Source: Solibacillus silvestris_B
GTDB lineage: Bacteria; Bacillota; Bacilli; Bacillales_A; Planococcaceae
Reading direction: 5' to 3'
Length of the DNA: 64,000 nucleotides
Assembly: GCF_051967575.1 (NCBI RefSeq)
Contig: NZ_JBQCJW010000001.1
Span: 167,173-231,172, forward strand
The position numbers and the translations under genes are program-made. The number at the start of each line of letters is the position of its first letter. Within the stretch, counting starts at the first letter, position 1. Of this stretch, positions 26,984 through 34,804 are shown piece by piece. The notes below the pieces were generated by a model. The model ran no database searches. It had not been told where the DNA came from and saw only the letters and a list, made by a program, of their open reading frames with translations.

Positions 26984-27278
26984 TCAATTTGCCAATTCGT
27001 TGTTATGAATAATTCCTTCAACAAACTGATCAATCCTTTTTTCCCTCTATGCATGGATGGTGATTACTTTCATTAACCGTTAATAATTTTGCACTCGGCA
27101 ATAACCCGCCGCCTCTACTGCATATTCATAATTATAATGCGCATCATACAGGTCTCCATAAACAAACACTTTCGTATTCATATGCAGCAACTGTGGACAT
27201 AAATCAAAGTGTCACACATAACGGTTCGCCTTCCCCAACTGCGAATTTCTCTAATACACCGTTTTCTGTACGAGTCAA
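26984..27278 (-). pseudogene. Eroded alpha/beta hydrolase gene
   Basis: A GAGGA site and a TTG (27276-27278) open a frame reading RTENGVLEKFAVGEGEPLCV, like the head of an alpha/beta hydrolase, but it stops after 24 codons. Downstream pieces in other frames read VFVYGDLYDAHYNYEYAVEA, NESNHHP (a catalytic-histidine-like context) and IDQFVEGIIHNNELAN before a final stop. Only ~295 bp remain of an expected ~800, with at least two frameshifts and an internal loss. A functional product is not possible. Confidence 0.65.
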
Positions 27279-27403
27279 CTGCTGTCCTCACATTATTCAA
27301 CATCATCCTTTTGCAATCTTCAGATAAATAGGCGTATGAGATCACTATTTTGGCATACTCCTAAAAATCCTTTTTCTTTCATCATACATTTATTTTAGTT
27401 GAA

Positions 27404-28036
27404 TTAAAACAACTGTTGATTGATTAAGTTTCTCCCCCATTCTTCTATTATCTCATATTTAATAAAAGCTTCTTTCTTTCCGTCGCCAATAATGATTCCA
27501 TTTTCACTTAACCAAATAGAGTAGTTTTTGTTTTCAATATTCAATACCATGCTCGGTGCTGTAGTTTGCTTCAGCGTTTCCCATAATAGTTGGTTTAAAA
27601 ATGTTTGCAATCCAGTATTATTTTTAAAATTGACATACAGATTTGACGATGTGTTCACTTTTTTTATCTCTTTTGCTACAACAACCTGTTTAAAACCTGT
27701 CTCTGTTTGAAACCCGTAAAGCATCCCCTTATGAACCAACACCTTATCTCCCATTTGAAATGTTTGTTCCTCATTTTTTGGCATAATAAAAAGCTGTTGT
27801 TCTAGCCAATTCTTTTCTTCCGCCATTGACATCACCCTAGCATTTTCGCCTTCATATAAAATAACAGCCTCGAAAGATTGAGCCGCCGGGATAGGAACAC
27901 TTCTGTCTTTTTCAGCCTTGATCGCATCAACAAGTACTAAATGTTTATGTACCACTTCATGAAATTGCGGATATGCCGCTTTATATTTTGGCAGAAGCTT
28001 TTCATAAATAAGCGCCTGCTGTGCCTGTAACATCAA
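27404..28036 (-). CDS. Uncharacterised protein, start uncertain
   Basis: A 210-aa soluble protein: helical head (ALIYEKLLPKYKAAYPQFHEVV) then a strand-rich middle (FEAVILYEGENARVMSM, GDKVLVHKGMLYGFQTETGFK) and a final mixed part (NYSIWLSENGIIIGDGKK). I do not recognise the family. No clear ribosome site precedes the TTG at 28036 or the ATG at 28033. The same frame stays open and protein-like upstream (WTLKEYRQNYL) into the duplicated terminator at 28070-28119, so the 5' end may have been altered by that sequence. It may be a truncated gene. Confidence 0.5.
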   Translation of the reverse strand: MMLQAQQALIYEKLLPKYKAAYPQFHEVVHKHLVLVDAIKAEKDRSVPIPAAQSFEAVILYEGENARVMSMAEEKNWLEQQLFIMPKNEEQTFQMGDKVLVHKGMLYGFQTETGFKQVVVAKEIKKVNTSSNLYVNFKNNTGLQTFLNQLLWETLKQTTAPSMVLNIENKNYSIWLSENGIIIGDGKKEAFIKYEIIEEWGRNLINQQLF

Positions 28037-28069
28037 ATAATTTTGACGATATTCTTTTAACGTCCAAAA

Positions 28070-28119
28070 GAAGCAGTCACCTTTTACTTGGCCACTGCTT
28101 CATCAATAACTTTTTTTAA
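28070..28119 (-). terminator. Terminator of argS (copy 2 of a duplicated sequence)
   Basis: It shares AAGCAGTCACCTTTTA and CTGCTTCATCAATAA with 26382-26421. On the minus strand it forms an imperfect stem (AGCAGT/ACTGCT) followed by a C/T-rich tail, 33 nt after the argS stop. Confidence 0.6.
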
Positions 28120-28151
28120 AGTGTACTTTCTTTCATTTCGTTACATTCAAT

Positions 28152-29828
28152 TTACATATTATTAGGCGCCTCAATCCCTAATAGCTTCAACCCATCTTTT
28201 AATACAGTCGCTATCGAAAAACATAACAATAATCGGCTTGCTTTTAATTCATCTTCAACCAGAATTTTTGTGCGGGCATAATATTTATTGAACGTCCGCG
28301 CCAATTGCAGCACATATTTAGCAATTATCGAAGGATCCGCTTGTTCGTAGCTTTCAGCAACGATTTGCGGATACTGCTGCAGTTGCATCACACTTCCCCA
28401 AGCCGCACTCTCTAGCTCTTGCGCAATTATTTCATCAGCAACTGCAAACTGTGCTTTTTCCAGAATTGATACGATACGGGCATGCGTATATTGCACATAT
28501 GGCCCTGTTTCCCCTTCGAAATTCATCATTTGCTCCAGCGAAAATTCGATATCGTTAAGACGGTAATTTTTCAGGTCATTGAAAATAACAGCTCCGATAC
28601 CAACTTTTTTCGCAATCTCCTGCTTATTTCGTAAGCCCGGATTTTTTTCCGCAATATTATTTGCTGCTGTTTCAACCGCTTCGTTTAATACATCCTTCAA
28701 TAAAATAACTCTACCTTTGCGAGTGGACATTTTTTTGCCGTCTTTCAGCATCATTCCAAAAGGCACATGCTGAAGGTATTTTGACCATTCATAGCCCATT
28801 TTATCGATGACTTTAAAGAACTGCTTGAAATGGAGTGTTTGCTCATTCCCCACGACGTAAAAGATTTTTGCGGGCTCATACTTTTGATATCTATAAAAAG
28901 CCGCCGCCAAATCGCGTGTAGCGTACAATGTAGCCCCGTCCTGCTTCGTAATTAAACATGGCGGCATATCGTTAAGCTCCACAACATTCGCACCATCCGA
29001 TAATGTTAACAAATGCCTACTTTTCAATTCCTCTACAACCGAGGGCATTTTATCGTTGTAAAACGCCTCCCCCTCAAACGAATCGAATTCAATTTGAAGC
29101 TGCTCATAAATTTCTTTAAATTCCTGTAATGATGCTGTTTTAAACCAGTTCCATAAAGCAATTGCGCCTTCATCCTCATTTTCGAGTGCCTTAAATGCCG
29201 CCCTTGCCTCATCATTTAATGCTTCATCCTTTTCAGCCTCTTTATGGAATTTGACGTATAATTTCAGCAGCTCCTCAATCGGTGCTGCCATTACCTGTTC
29301 TTTCTTGCCCCAAAGCCGGTATGCCACAATCAGTTTTCCAAATTGCGTGCCCCAATCTCCTAAATGATTTACACGCACAACGTCATAGCCATTTTTCTCT
29401 GCAATATTAGCGAGCGCATTTCCAATTACAGTAGAACGTAGATGCCCCATTGAAAATGGCTTGGCGATATTCGGCGATGAAAAGTCAATGACAATTTTTT
29501 TATTGTTTTTCTGTTTTTGGCCATATGTTTCACGTAATGCAGCAATTTCGCTCAATACCTCTTTTGTTACTTCCGCTTTATTCACAAACAAATTAATATA
29601 GCCGCCGACTACTTGCAATTTTCGCACAAAAGGATTCTGAATATTTTTACTTATTTCCTCGGCAATAATGTTCGATGCTTTCCCGAATTTTTTCGCCAAT
29701 GTAAAGCATGGAAACGCAATATCTCCTAAATGCTCGTACTTTGGTTTTTCCAATAGCCTTTCGATTTCTTCAATTGTTAATTTTTTGTTTACTGCATCGT
29801 GTATAATTCCTGCCACTTTTTCGTTCAC
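28152..29828 (-). CDS. argS: Arginyl-tRNA synthetase
   Basis: Charges tRNA-Arg with arginine using ATP. The 558-aa class I enzyme has an N-terminal Add-1 domain (residues ~1-90), the HIGH-type motif SPNIAKPFSMGHLRS, and a KMSK-type loop KMSTRKG, followed by the DALR anticodon-binding domain with HARIVSIL. In the HIGH motif the first histidine is replaced (FSMGH). The GTG start has GGAGGAG 7 nt upstream. The gene is preceded by a T-box leader (29860-30100), so expression rises when arginine is limiting. Length is typical. Confidence 0.95.
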   Translation of the reverse strand: MNEKVAGIIHDAVNKKLTIEEIERLLEKPKYEHLGDIAFPCFTLAKKFGKASNIIAEEISKNIQNPFVRKLQVVGGYINLFVNKAEVTKEVLSEIAALRETYGQKQKNNKKIVIDFSSPNIAKPFSMGHLRSTVIGNALANIAEKNGYDVVRVNHLGDWGTQFGKLIVAYRLWGKKEQVMAAPIEELLKLYVKFHKEAEKDEALNDEARAAFKALENEDEGAIALWNWFKTASLQEFKEIYEQLQIEFDSFEGEAFYNDKMPSVVEELKSRHLLTLSDGANVVELNDMPPCLITKQDGATLYATRDLAAAFYRYQKYEPAKIFYVVGNEQTLHFKQFFKVIDKMGYEWSKYLQHVPFGMMLKDGKKMSTRKGRVILLKDVLNEAVETAANNIAEKNPGLRNKQEIAKKVGIGAVIFNDLKNYRLNDIEFSLEQMMNFEGETGPYVQYTHARIVSILEKAQFAVADEIIAQELESAAWGSVMQLQQYPQIVAESYEQADPSIIAKYVLQLARTFNKYYARTKILVEDELKASRLLLCFSIATVLKDGLKLLGIEAPNNM

Positions 29829-29859
29829 GTTATCTCCTCCGATTAATTAAAATGAAAAT

Positions 29860-30105
29860 AAAAAAGCCCTCGTCTCCAAATATAGAGACGAGAGCGAGGA
29901 TTCCCGTGGTACCACTCTAGTTGCCACAAACTGTGACCACTTTCCATTGCTAACGAGGTGACGCCCCGGCTTCCCTACTTCTTTTCAGGTCGCTTCTCCA
30001 AAGTGCGCTTCATTTACATATTTTGCACCAGGCTTTCACCGTCCCCAGCTCGCTAACCAAAATCACCTGTAAATTACTGTCTTTTTCATCGAAGTTAAAT
30101 TTATT
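29860..30105 (-). promoter_or_regulatory. T-box riboswitch, arginine type (specifier CGC)
   Basis: On the minus strand the T-box sequence AGAGTGGTACCACGGGAA (29901-29918) precedes a terminator stem CCTCGTCTC/GAGACGAGGG with T6 (29860-29899). Stem I begins with the AGTA motif in GACAGTAATTT, and its 3' end reads AAG-CGC-A-CTTT. Thus the specifier triplet CGC (30005-30007) is an arginine codon, in agreement with argS. Confidence 0.88.
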
Positions 30106-30107
30106 GA

Positions 30108-30137
30108 ATTATATCCGCTAAAGATAAATTTTGTCAA
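30108..30137 (-). promoter_or_regulatory. Promoter of the argS T-box leader
   Basis: Perfect TTGACA (30132-30137) and TATAAT (30108-30113) with an 18-bp spacer on the minus strand. Confidence 0.88.
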
Positions 30138-30354
30138 TATATAATAACCAAAGCTTTCATGAAAGACCATTGAAAAAATACTGGATATTTTTGTATGTTT
30201 ATATTCATGCCAATAACTATTGACCGTTTTCCATTTTGTGTATTAATAATAGGAAATATATTGAAGTAAAGGCTTTGGCCAATAAAAATATGGCTATAAT
30301 AATACAAGCAGAATTATAATTTAAAATATAACGATTACAGGAGGGCAAGCTATC

Positions 30355-30753
30355 ATGGAAAAGGTCACACCATTTTTAATGTTCCAAGACGGGAAAGCAG
30401 AAGAAGCTATGAATTTTTACACATCGCTTATCGAGGATTCGGCAATTACAAATATTATCCGATACGGTGCAAATGAAGCCGGCGGGGACGAAGGAACGGT
30501 CATGCAGGCTACTTTTATGTTGAAAGGCCAGGAATTTATGTGCATAGACAGCAATATTAAACATCAATTTTCCTTTACGCCTTCGTTTTCGATCTATGTT
30601 ACTTGCAATACCGAAGAGGAACTTGACAATCTTTATGAGAAGCTGAACGAAGGCGGACAAGCACTAATGCCTTTAAACAATTATGGTTTCAGTAAAAAGT
30701 TCGGGTGGATAAATGACCGCTTTGGCGTTTCGTGGCAATTAAACCTGCCTTAA
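30355..30753 (+). CDS. PhnB-like VOC-fold protein
   Basis: 132 aa. The opening VTPFLMFQDGKAEEAMNFYTSLI and the end DRFGVSWQLNLP are diagnostic of the PhnB/3-demethylubiquinone-methyltransferase-like subgroup (PF06983) of the glyoxalase superfamily. These small proteins are often dimeric with unknown substrates. AGGAGGG is 10-12 nt upstream of the ATG. Monocistronic. Confidence 0.87.
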   Translation: MEKVTPFLMFQDGKAEEAMNFYTSLIEDSAITNIIRYGANEAGGDEGTVMQATFMLKGQEFMCIDSNIKHQFSFTPSFSIYVTCNTEEELDNLYEKLNEGGQALMPLNNYGFSKKFGWINDRFGVSWQLNLP

Positions 30754-31227
30754 CTATATTTGAAACGAGTTATAATTAATATGTAAATTATTGCAAATTT
30801 ACTTTTTTGCTCGATTTACGGGCAATAAAAAAAGAAGCCCGGGACAGAGCTTACGTATCTATAATTTTGTAAAACTAAATAGCCATGCGACTATTCTCCA
30901 AAAATGGATAGGCTATGCGTTGTTAAGTTGTTCCACTTTACCCTTGATAGTGAAAATTATATGCTCACGATTGAGGATTAAGTCACCGCTGTTGAAAATT
31001 AATCTATATCGATTGAAATTAATCTGCTTTAAAATGAGGATTAACTTTCATATTGTAAAGATGATGTGCCCCGGACTGAGGATTATAAAACGCTGGCGTA
31101 TAATGGTGCAAAACCTGTCAAAAAGTGCGAATTCGTATATAGACACTTCCTCTTCTCATCCTAGGATCAGGCTGCAGAAACCGGTTAGAAAATAAGCAGC
31201 TCCTTTCCAATGAAATTCTGCGCTCGA

Positions 31228-31425
31228 TCGATAAATAGACGGAAAAATTCCCGCTATTTTGAAAATAAAATATAGAACGGCTCAAATAGACGGAGAAATT
31301 CCGCCTATTGACCAAAAAAATGCGAAAAAGGGGGGATTTTCTATAAATAAGCGGAAAAACTCCGCTTATCTCCCCTAAAATGGGCTCCAATCCATAAATA
31401 GCAGGAAAAACTCCGCTTATTTTAC
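31228..31425. repeat. Four dispersed ATAAGCGGAAAAACTCCGCTTAT-type hairpins
   Basis: Four short inverted repeats of the form ATAA-gCGGA-AAAAcT-CCGC-TTAT occur at about 31229-31258, 31283-31310, 31345-31370 and 31393-31421. Variants read AATAGACGG/CCGCTATT, AATAGACGG/CCGCCTATT, ATAAGCGGA/TCCGCTTAT and ATAGCAGGA/TCCGCTTAT. Each is a ~9-bp stem with a 5-7-nt loop. They look like a REP/PU-type repeat family. Confidence 0.7.
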
Positions 31426-31734
31426 TCCCGTTTGTCGCTTACGTATCTATAATTATGTAAAACTTGATAGCCATGCGACTGTTCTCCAAAAATGGATAGG
31501 ATAGGCTATGCATTGTTGCTTTGTTCCGCTTTACCCTTGATTGTGAGGATTTTGTGCCCGGGACTGAGGATGATAAAATGCTGGCGTATAATAGTGCACA
31601 ACCGTTCTAAAAGGGAAGGATTCATATATGGATACTTCCACTTCTATTCCATCCTCTCTGTGGCAACGCTTTTGTGACCAACATCGTGTTGGCCTCACGC
31701 CCGTGGAAAAATTCCCCGGAGTGGACGCCCAGCA

Positions 31735-31775
31735 CAAAAATGCCATTTTCCTCAACGAGAAAATGGCATTTTTAT
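31735..31775. terminator. Terminator of the yidC gene
   Basis: AAAAATGCCATTTTC pairs with GAAAATGGCATTTTT (14-15 bp) with A/T runs on both sides. It lies ~60 nt after the yidC stop on the minus strand and just inside the repeat element. Confidence 0.8.
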
Positions 31776-31833
31776 ATTTTTGTCCCAGCTTCTTTCTTTT
31801 TTATCAGCCCTATAGCAGCGGCAATAAAATTTG

Positions 31834-32595
31834 TTAGACTTGTTCTTTATTCTCAGGAATATGAGAGTAAAATTTTCGTCCGATATATGTTTGGACGATT
31901 AAGAATAAACCTCCGACAGTCCAGTATAATGGCAGTGCAGCCATTGAAGATAATGAAATGATGACAATCATAATCGGGGAGATGTAAATCATCAGTTTCA
32001 TTTGATTTTTTTGTGCTTCCGGAACCGTTTGAAGAGAGATTTTCGCTTGCACAAAATAAACGACTCCTGCGATAACCGTCATCCAAATATCTGTAGAGCC
32101 TAGGTCAAACCATAGGAAAGAATGTGTTTGAATTTCTGCAGAATATCGGATCGCATAATATAATCCCATAATGACTGGCATTTGGATAATCATCGGGAGG
32201 CAGCCCAAGTTTAACGGGTTAATATTATGCTCCTTGTAAAGCGACATCATTTCCTGCTGCACAGCCATTCTTTCCTCTGGCTTTTGTGCTGCTTTCAAAC
32301 GTGCTTGAATGTCGTCCATCTTAGGCCGTACGACATCCATTTTCACTTTCATTTCAGATTGACTGCGATATGTTTTAAGCATAAAGGGCATTAATATAAG
32401 TCGAATAACTAATGTAATCGCAATAATTGCAAGACCATAGCTACCGTTGAATAATTCACCCAGCGTGTCCAATGCCCAATTCATAGGACGTACAAATGTT
32501 GAATAAAAAAAGCCCTCATGATTTTCAACACTTTCACATCCAGCCAGTAAAACTGTTGCGCTTAAAAGCATTAAGCTTAGTTTCAAGTTTTTCAT
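31834..32595 (-). CDS. yidC: YidC/OxaA-type membrane protein insertase (lipoprotein)
   Basis: Inserts proteins into the cytoplasmic membrane. 253 aa. The lipoprotein signal ends in LLAGC (cleavage before C19). Five membrane helices follow, with the family segment YGLAIIAITLVIRLILMPF, whose arginine in the groove is conserved, then a basic coiled-coil loop (residues ~85-125) and GCLPMIIQMPVIMGLYYAI. It resembles B. subtilis SpoIIIJ/YqjG. The missing jag/rnpA neighbours suggest this is the second, YqjG-like copy. No MifM-like sensor gene is seen upstream. AGGTG precedes the ATG. Confidence 0.92.
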   Translation of the reverse strand: MKNLKLSLMLLSATVLLAGCESVENHEGFFYSTFVRPMNWALDTLGELFNGSYGLAIIAITLVIRLILMPFMLKTYRSQSEMKVKMDVVRPKMDDIQARLKAAQKPEERMAVQQEMMSLYKEHNINPLNLGCLPMIIQMPVIMGLYYAIRYSAEIQTHSFLWFDLGSTDIWMTVIAGVVYFVQAKISLQTVPEAQKNQMKLMIYISPIMIVIISLSSMAALPLYWTVGGLFLIVQTYIGRKFYSHIPENKEQV

Positions 32596-32812
32596 AGTTC
32601 ACCTGCTTAAAAATCGAATACTTCGGAAATATCGTACAATATATTTTTCAAATAGAACAGTAAAAGCTCCCCTTTTTGTTAAATTTATTTAATAAAATAG
32701 CCTTGAAGTGTAATATTTTTTACAATAATAAAAATTTGCTTTCAAAACAGAAGGGGATACTTTATATTACAGCATACATTTACAAGTTCCACTATATCGA
32801 CCTTTCACAAGC

Positions 32813-33241
32813 TTATTCATCCATCTCCGCAAGTTGTTTCATTCTTAATCTATAAATATAAAAACTAGGAATGACACCGCATACAATGATAATCAGCCCT
32901 ACTAACAAGCCCGTTCCCCAGTCGAAACCAGGAGTAACTGAAACGAAAAAAGCGATGGCAGAAGCAATGATAAAAACCGTTATGAAGCTAATCATTAATG
33001 ATTTTTTCGGGTTGCTTATTTTCCTTTCATGCTCAACGCTCGTACTCATTGATAAATACATATAAACAATTGCCGTCACCATAAAAACAAGCCATACAGG
33101 ATTTTGGCGCATGCCATCCATTCCACTTTGAAATAATTCATAGCCTAAAATCGCTAAAATACCAAATGTCTGAATAATGTAGGCAATACGGATATGCTGT
33201 AAATTACGTAATTTTAATCGTTCATCTGTAATTTTCCTCAT
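32813..33241 (-). CDS. Four-helix membrane protein paired with an XRE regulator
   Basis: 142 aa with four hydrophobic helices (residues ~20-38, 48-65, 83-103 and 112-130) and short charged ends. I do not recognise a catalytic motif. The start overlaps the regulator stop by 4 nt (ATGA), so the two are translated together. XRE plus small membrane protein pairs are common in Bacillales, where the membrane protein often acts as a sensor or antagonist of the regulator; here that is an inference. Confidence 0.7.
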   Translation of the reverse strand: MRKITDERLKLRNLQHIRIAYIIQTFGILAILGYELFQSGMDGMRQNPVWLVFMVTAIVYMYLSMSTSVEHERKISNPKKSLMISFITVFIIASAIAFFVSVTPGFDWGTGLLVGLIIIVCGVIPSFYIYRLRMKQLAEMDE

Positions 33242-33444
33242 TCGAAATCCTCCCGTTCAATCCAGAATAATTCGTCCAATCGTTCATCAACCGTATAGCA
33301 AATTTGCAGGCATAGCTTAAGCGTCGGATTATATTTTCCTTTTTCGATAAGGCTTACAGTCTGCCTCGTTATCCCTACAGCATCAGCCAATTCCTGTTGC
33401 GTTAAATTTGCCTTGACCCTTGCTAACTTCACTTTATTATTCAT
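33238..33444 (-). CDS. XRE-family helix-turn-helix regulator
   Basis: 68 aa, a single HTH_3 domain: ARVKANLTQQELADAVGIT and RQTVSLIEKGKYNPTLKL make up the helix-turn-helix, and CYTVDERLDELFWIE ends the fold. Length is typical of YozG/YvaO-like minimal regulators. GGAGG is 6 nt upstream of the ATG. It is first in a two-gene operon with the membrane protein. Confidence 0.9.
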   Translation of the reverse strand: MNNKVKLARVKANLTQQELADAVGITRQTVSLIEKGKYNPTLKLCLQICYTVDERLDELFWIEREDFE

Positions 33445-33536
33445 TTAATACCTCCACGATAAATGTAACATATATATTCCTTAATGTAAACTATATATTC
33501 CATACCTTTCCATTCGCTTCAAGCAAATTCAAAGCA

Positions 33537-33578
33537 AAAAACCTGATAATCCCGTCAATTTAGGGAATATCAGGTTTA
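33537..33578 (-). terminator. Terminator of the ClpN-acetyltransferase gene
   Basis: On the minus strand AACCTGATATTCCC pairs with GGGATTATCAGGTT (one mismatch), followed by TTTT. Confidence 0.82.
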
Positions 33579-33591
33579 AATGATGCTCTAT

Positions 33592-34440
33592 TCAATTTTT
33601 TGGAATAACGACCGCTCCGCATGCTTTTTCATAAAACTCAAGAGGGCCGGCTTCCCCGAGCACCGCATATTCATAGCCAATATCCTTCATTTCTTTCAGG
33701 CAAATATGAAGCAGCGTATACCCCACTTTTTGCGAGCGAATTGCCCGCAACGTGCCCATTGGACCAAATACACCCTTTTTGTTAAGTGAAACATCGAAAC
33801 TAGCGAATCCGATAATTTGCTCGTCATCCAACGCGATAAATATCGGAATTTCCTCATGCGCAAAGCCGTTTTCAATCGATTCAACCCATCCTCGACCAAA
33901 CTCCCTCTGTACAAATTCTTTTAAGGAATATTGATCGGAATGCTGCGCCCTTCGAAATTTGTTAGTTTCATTTAGCCTATGCGGCAACGAATAATTTCTT
34001 AATGGTACAATCATATCTCTCGCCGTGCATACTAATTTTTGCATCCCCGCTGTATCCAAAGATTCCAGTATTGCTGAAGTTTGTATATCATCACTTTTGA
34101 AAATGCCATCTGCCAAATGCCCTTCATTGATGAAAAGCTGACCGTAACGATGCATACGCTGCTCGGCAATTTCAAGCACTTGTTTTGTCGACTGCGAGGC
34201 GTTCATCATAAACGGCTTGCATACAATTCCGCAATCCTGTTCACTGCGATATACATACTTTATCCGCTCATGCAAAACCGCTTGCAACTTTGGATAATGG
34301 ACATTCAGCTCCGCACATACCCCTGTTCGCTCTTGAAGCATCGCAAGTAGAATATGGACGGGATAAACAATGTTTGTCGTTTGTTGTGCGGCAAACTCTG
34401 CATTTTTTAAAATGCGCTTGCTTCGATCGGTGAATTTCAA
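33592..34440 (-). CDS. Clp N-domain fused to a GNAT acetyltransferase
   Basis: 282 aa. Residues ~1-145 match the double Clp repeat (R domain) at the start of ClpC/ClpB: FTDRSKRILKNAEFAAQQ, VYPVHILLAMLQE, then second-repeat QSTKQVLEIAEQRM and FINEGHLADGIFK. Residues ~170-282 look like a GNAT fold (IPIFIALDDEQIIGFASFDV, SQKVGYTLLHICLKEMKDIGYEYAVLGEAGPLEFYEKACG), with a degenerate acetyl-CoA loop. No AAA+ domain is present. The TTG start has AGAGG 9 nt upstream. The Clp N-domain normally binds adaptors or arginine-phosphate; here it could direct acetylation to particular proteins, which is speculation. Confidence 0.75.
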   Translation of the reverse strand: MKFTDRSKRILKNAEFAAQQTTNIVYPVHILLAMLQERTGVCAELNVHYPKLQAVLHERIKYVYRSEQDCGIVCKPFMMNASQSTKQVLEIAEQRMHRYGQLFINEGHLADGIFKSDDIQTSAILESLDTAGMQKLVCTARDMIVPLRNYSLPHRLNETNKFRRAQHSDQYSLKEFVQREFGRGWVESIENGFAHEEIPIFIALDDEQIIGFASFDVSLNKKGVFGPMGTLRAIRSQKVGYTLLHICLKEMKDIGYEYAVLGEAGPLEFYEKACGAVVIPKN

Positions 34441-34507
34441 TTAATTCAGCCTCTTTCCATATTTCATTTAGTCTAATGTATAATCTTATTTTTAACCTGA
34501 AATCACA

Positions 34508-34804
34508 TCAAGGAAACGGATTGATCAACCACCCTATGAAAATTATCGTAACAGTAAAAATAAATAAGAATACCGAAATTCCCAGCCCCCATAAACCTAA
34601 AAAGCGCGTACTTTTCGAAAAAATAGCCGGCCATGCAAAAACAAAACCGATACCTATAAAAATGATGAAGGAATCCAGCAATGCCATAGAATAATTCGTC
34701 AGCATGTTTATATTAAAAAGCAACAGTATAAACATTCCGCTTGCAATTGAAATCCATGCTGAAACTGCCGGGAATTTAGGCTGCTTTAATTTGCCCAGTT
34801 CCAT
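34508..34804 (-). CDS. Small membrane protein in the sigma/anti-sigma operon
   Basis: 98 aa with three hydrophobic helices. The start (34804) lies inside the anti-sigma gene (overlap of 19 nt) with an AGGTG site, so it is part of the operon. No family recognised. It may assist the anti-sigma factor or be a target of the regulon. Confidence 0.65.
   Translation of the reverse strand: MELGKLKQPKFPAVSAWISIASGMFILLLFNINMLTNYSMALLDSFIIFIGIGFVFAWPAIFSKSTRFLGLWGLGISVFLFIFTVTIIFIGWLINPFP

Larger units (their letters stand above)
30820..31810. repeat. About 1-kb non-coding repeat element with terminal inverted repeats
   Basis: Bounded by imperfect inverted repeats: left end 30820-30846 (GGGC, A-run, AGAAGCCCGGGACA) and right end 31781-31810 (TGTCCCAGCTTCTTT, T-run, AGCCC). 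Inside are two direct copies of a ~200-bp unit: 30849-31165 (with an ~80-bp insert) and 31438-31660. Both start GCTTACGTATCTATAATT and both contain CTCCAAAAATGGATAGG and CTGGCGTATAAT. Between them lie four hairpin repeats (31228-31425). A 69-codon frame (31628-31837) with an AAGGA site exists in copy B only and is judged spurious. No transposase is present; mobility in trans is an inference. Confidence 0.6.

Noticed and set aside
31628..31837. 69-codon frame with an AAGGA site at the end of the repeat element
   Set aside because: The equivalent point in the other repeat copy (about 31138) lacks the ATG; the frame runs through the terminator stem and the terminal repeat. Considered chance.
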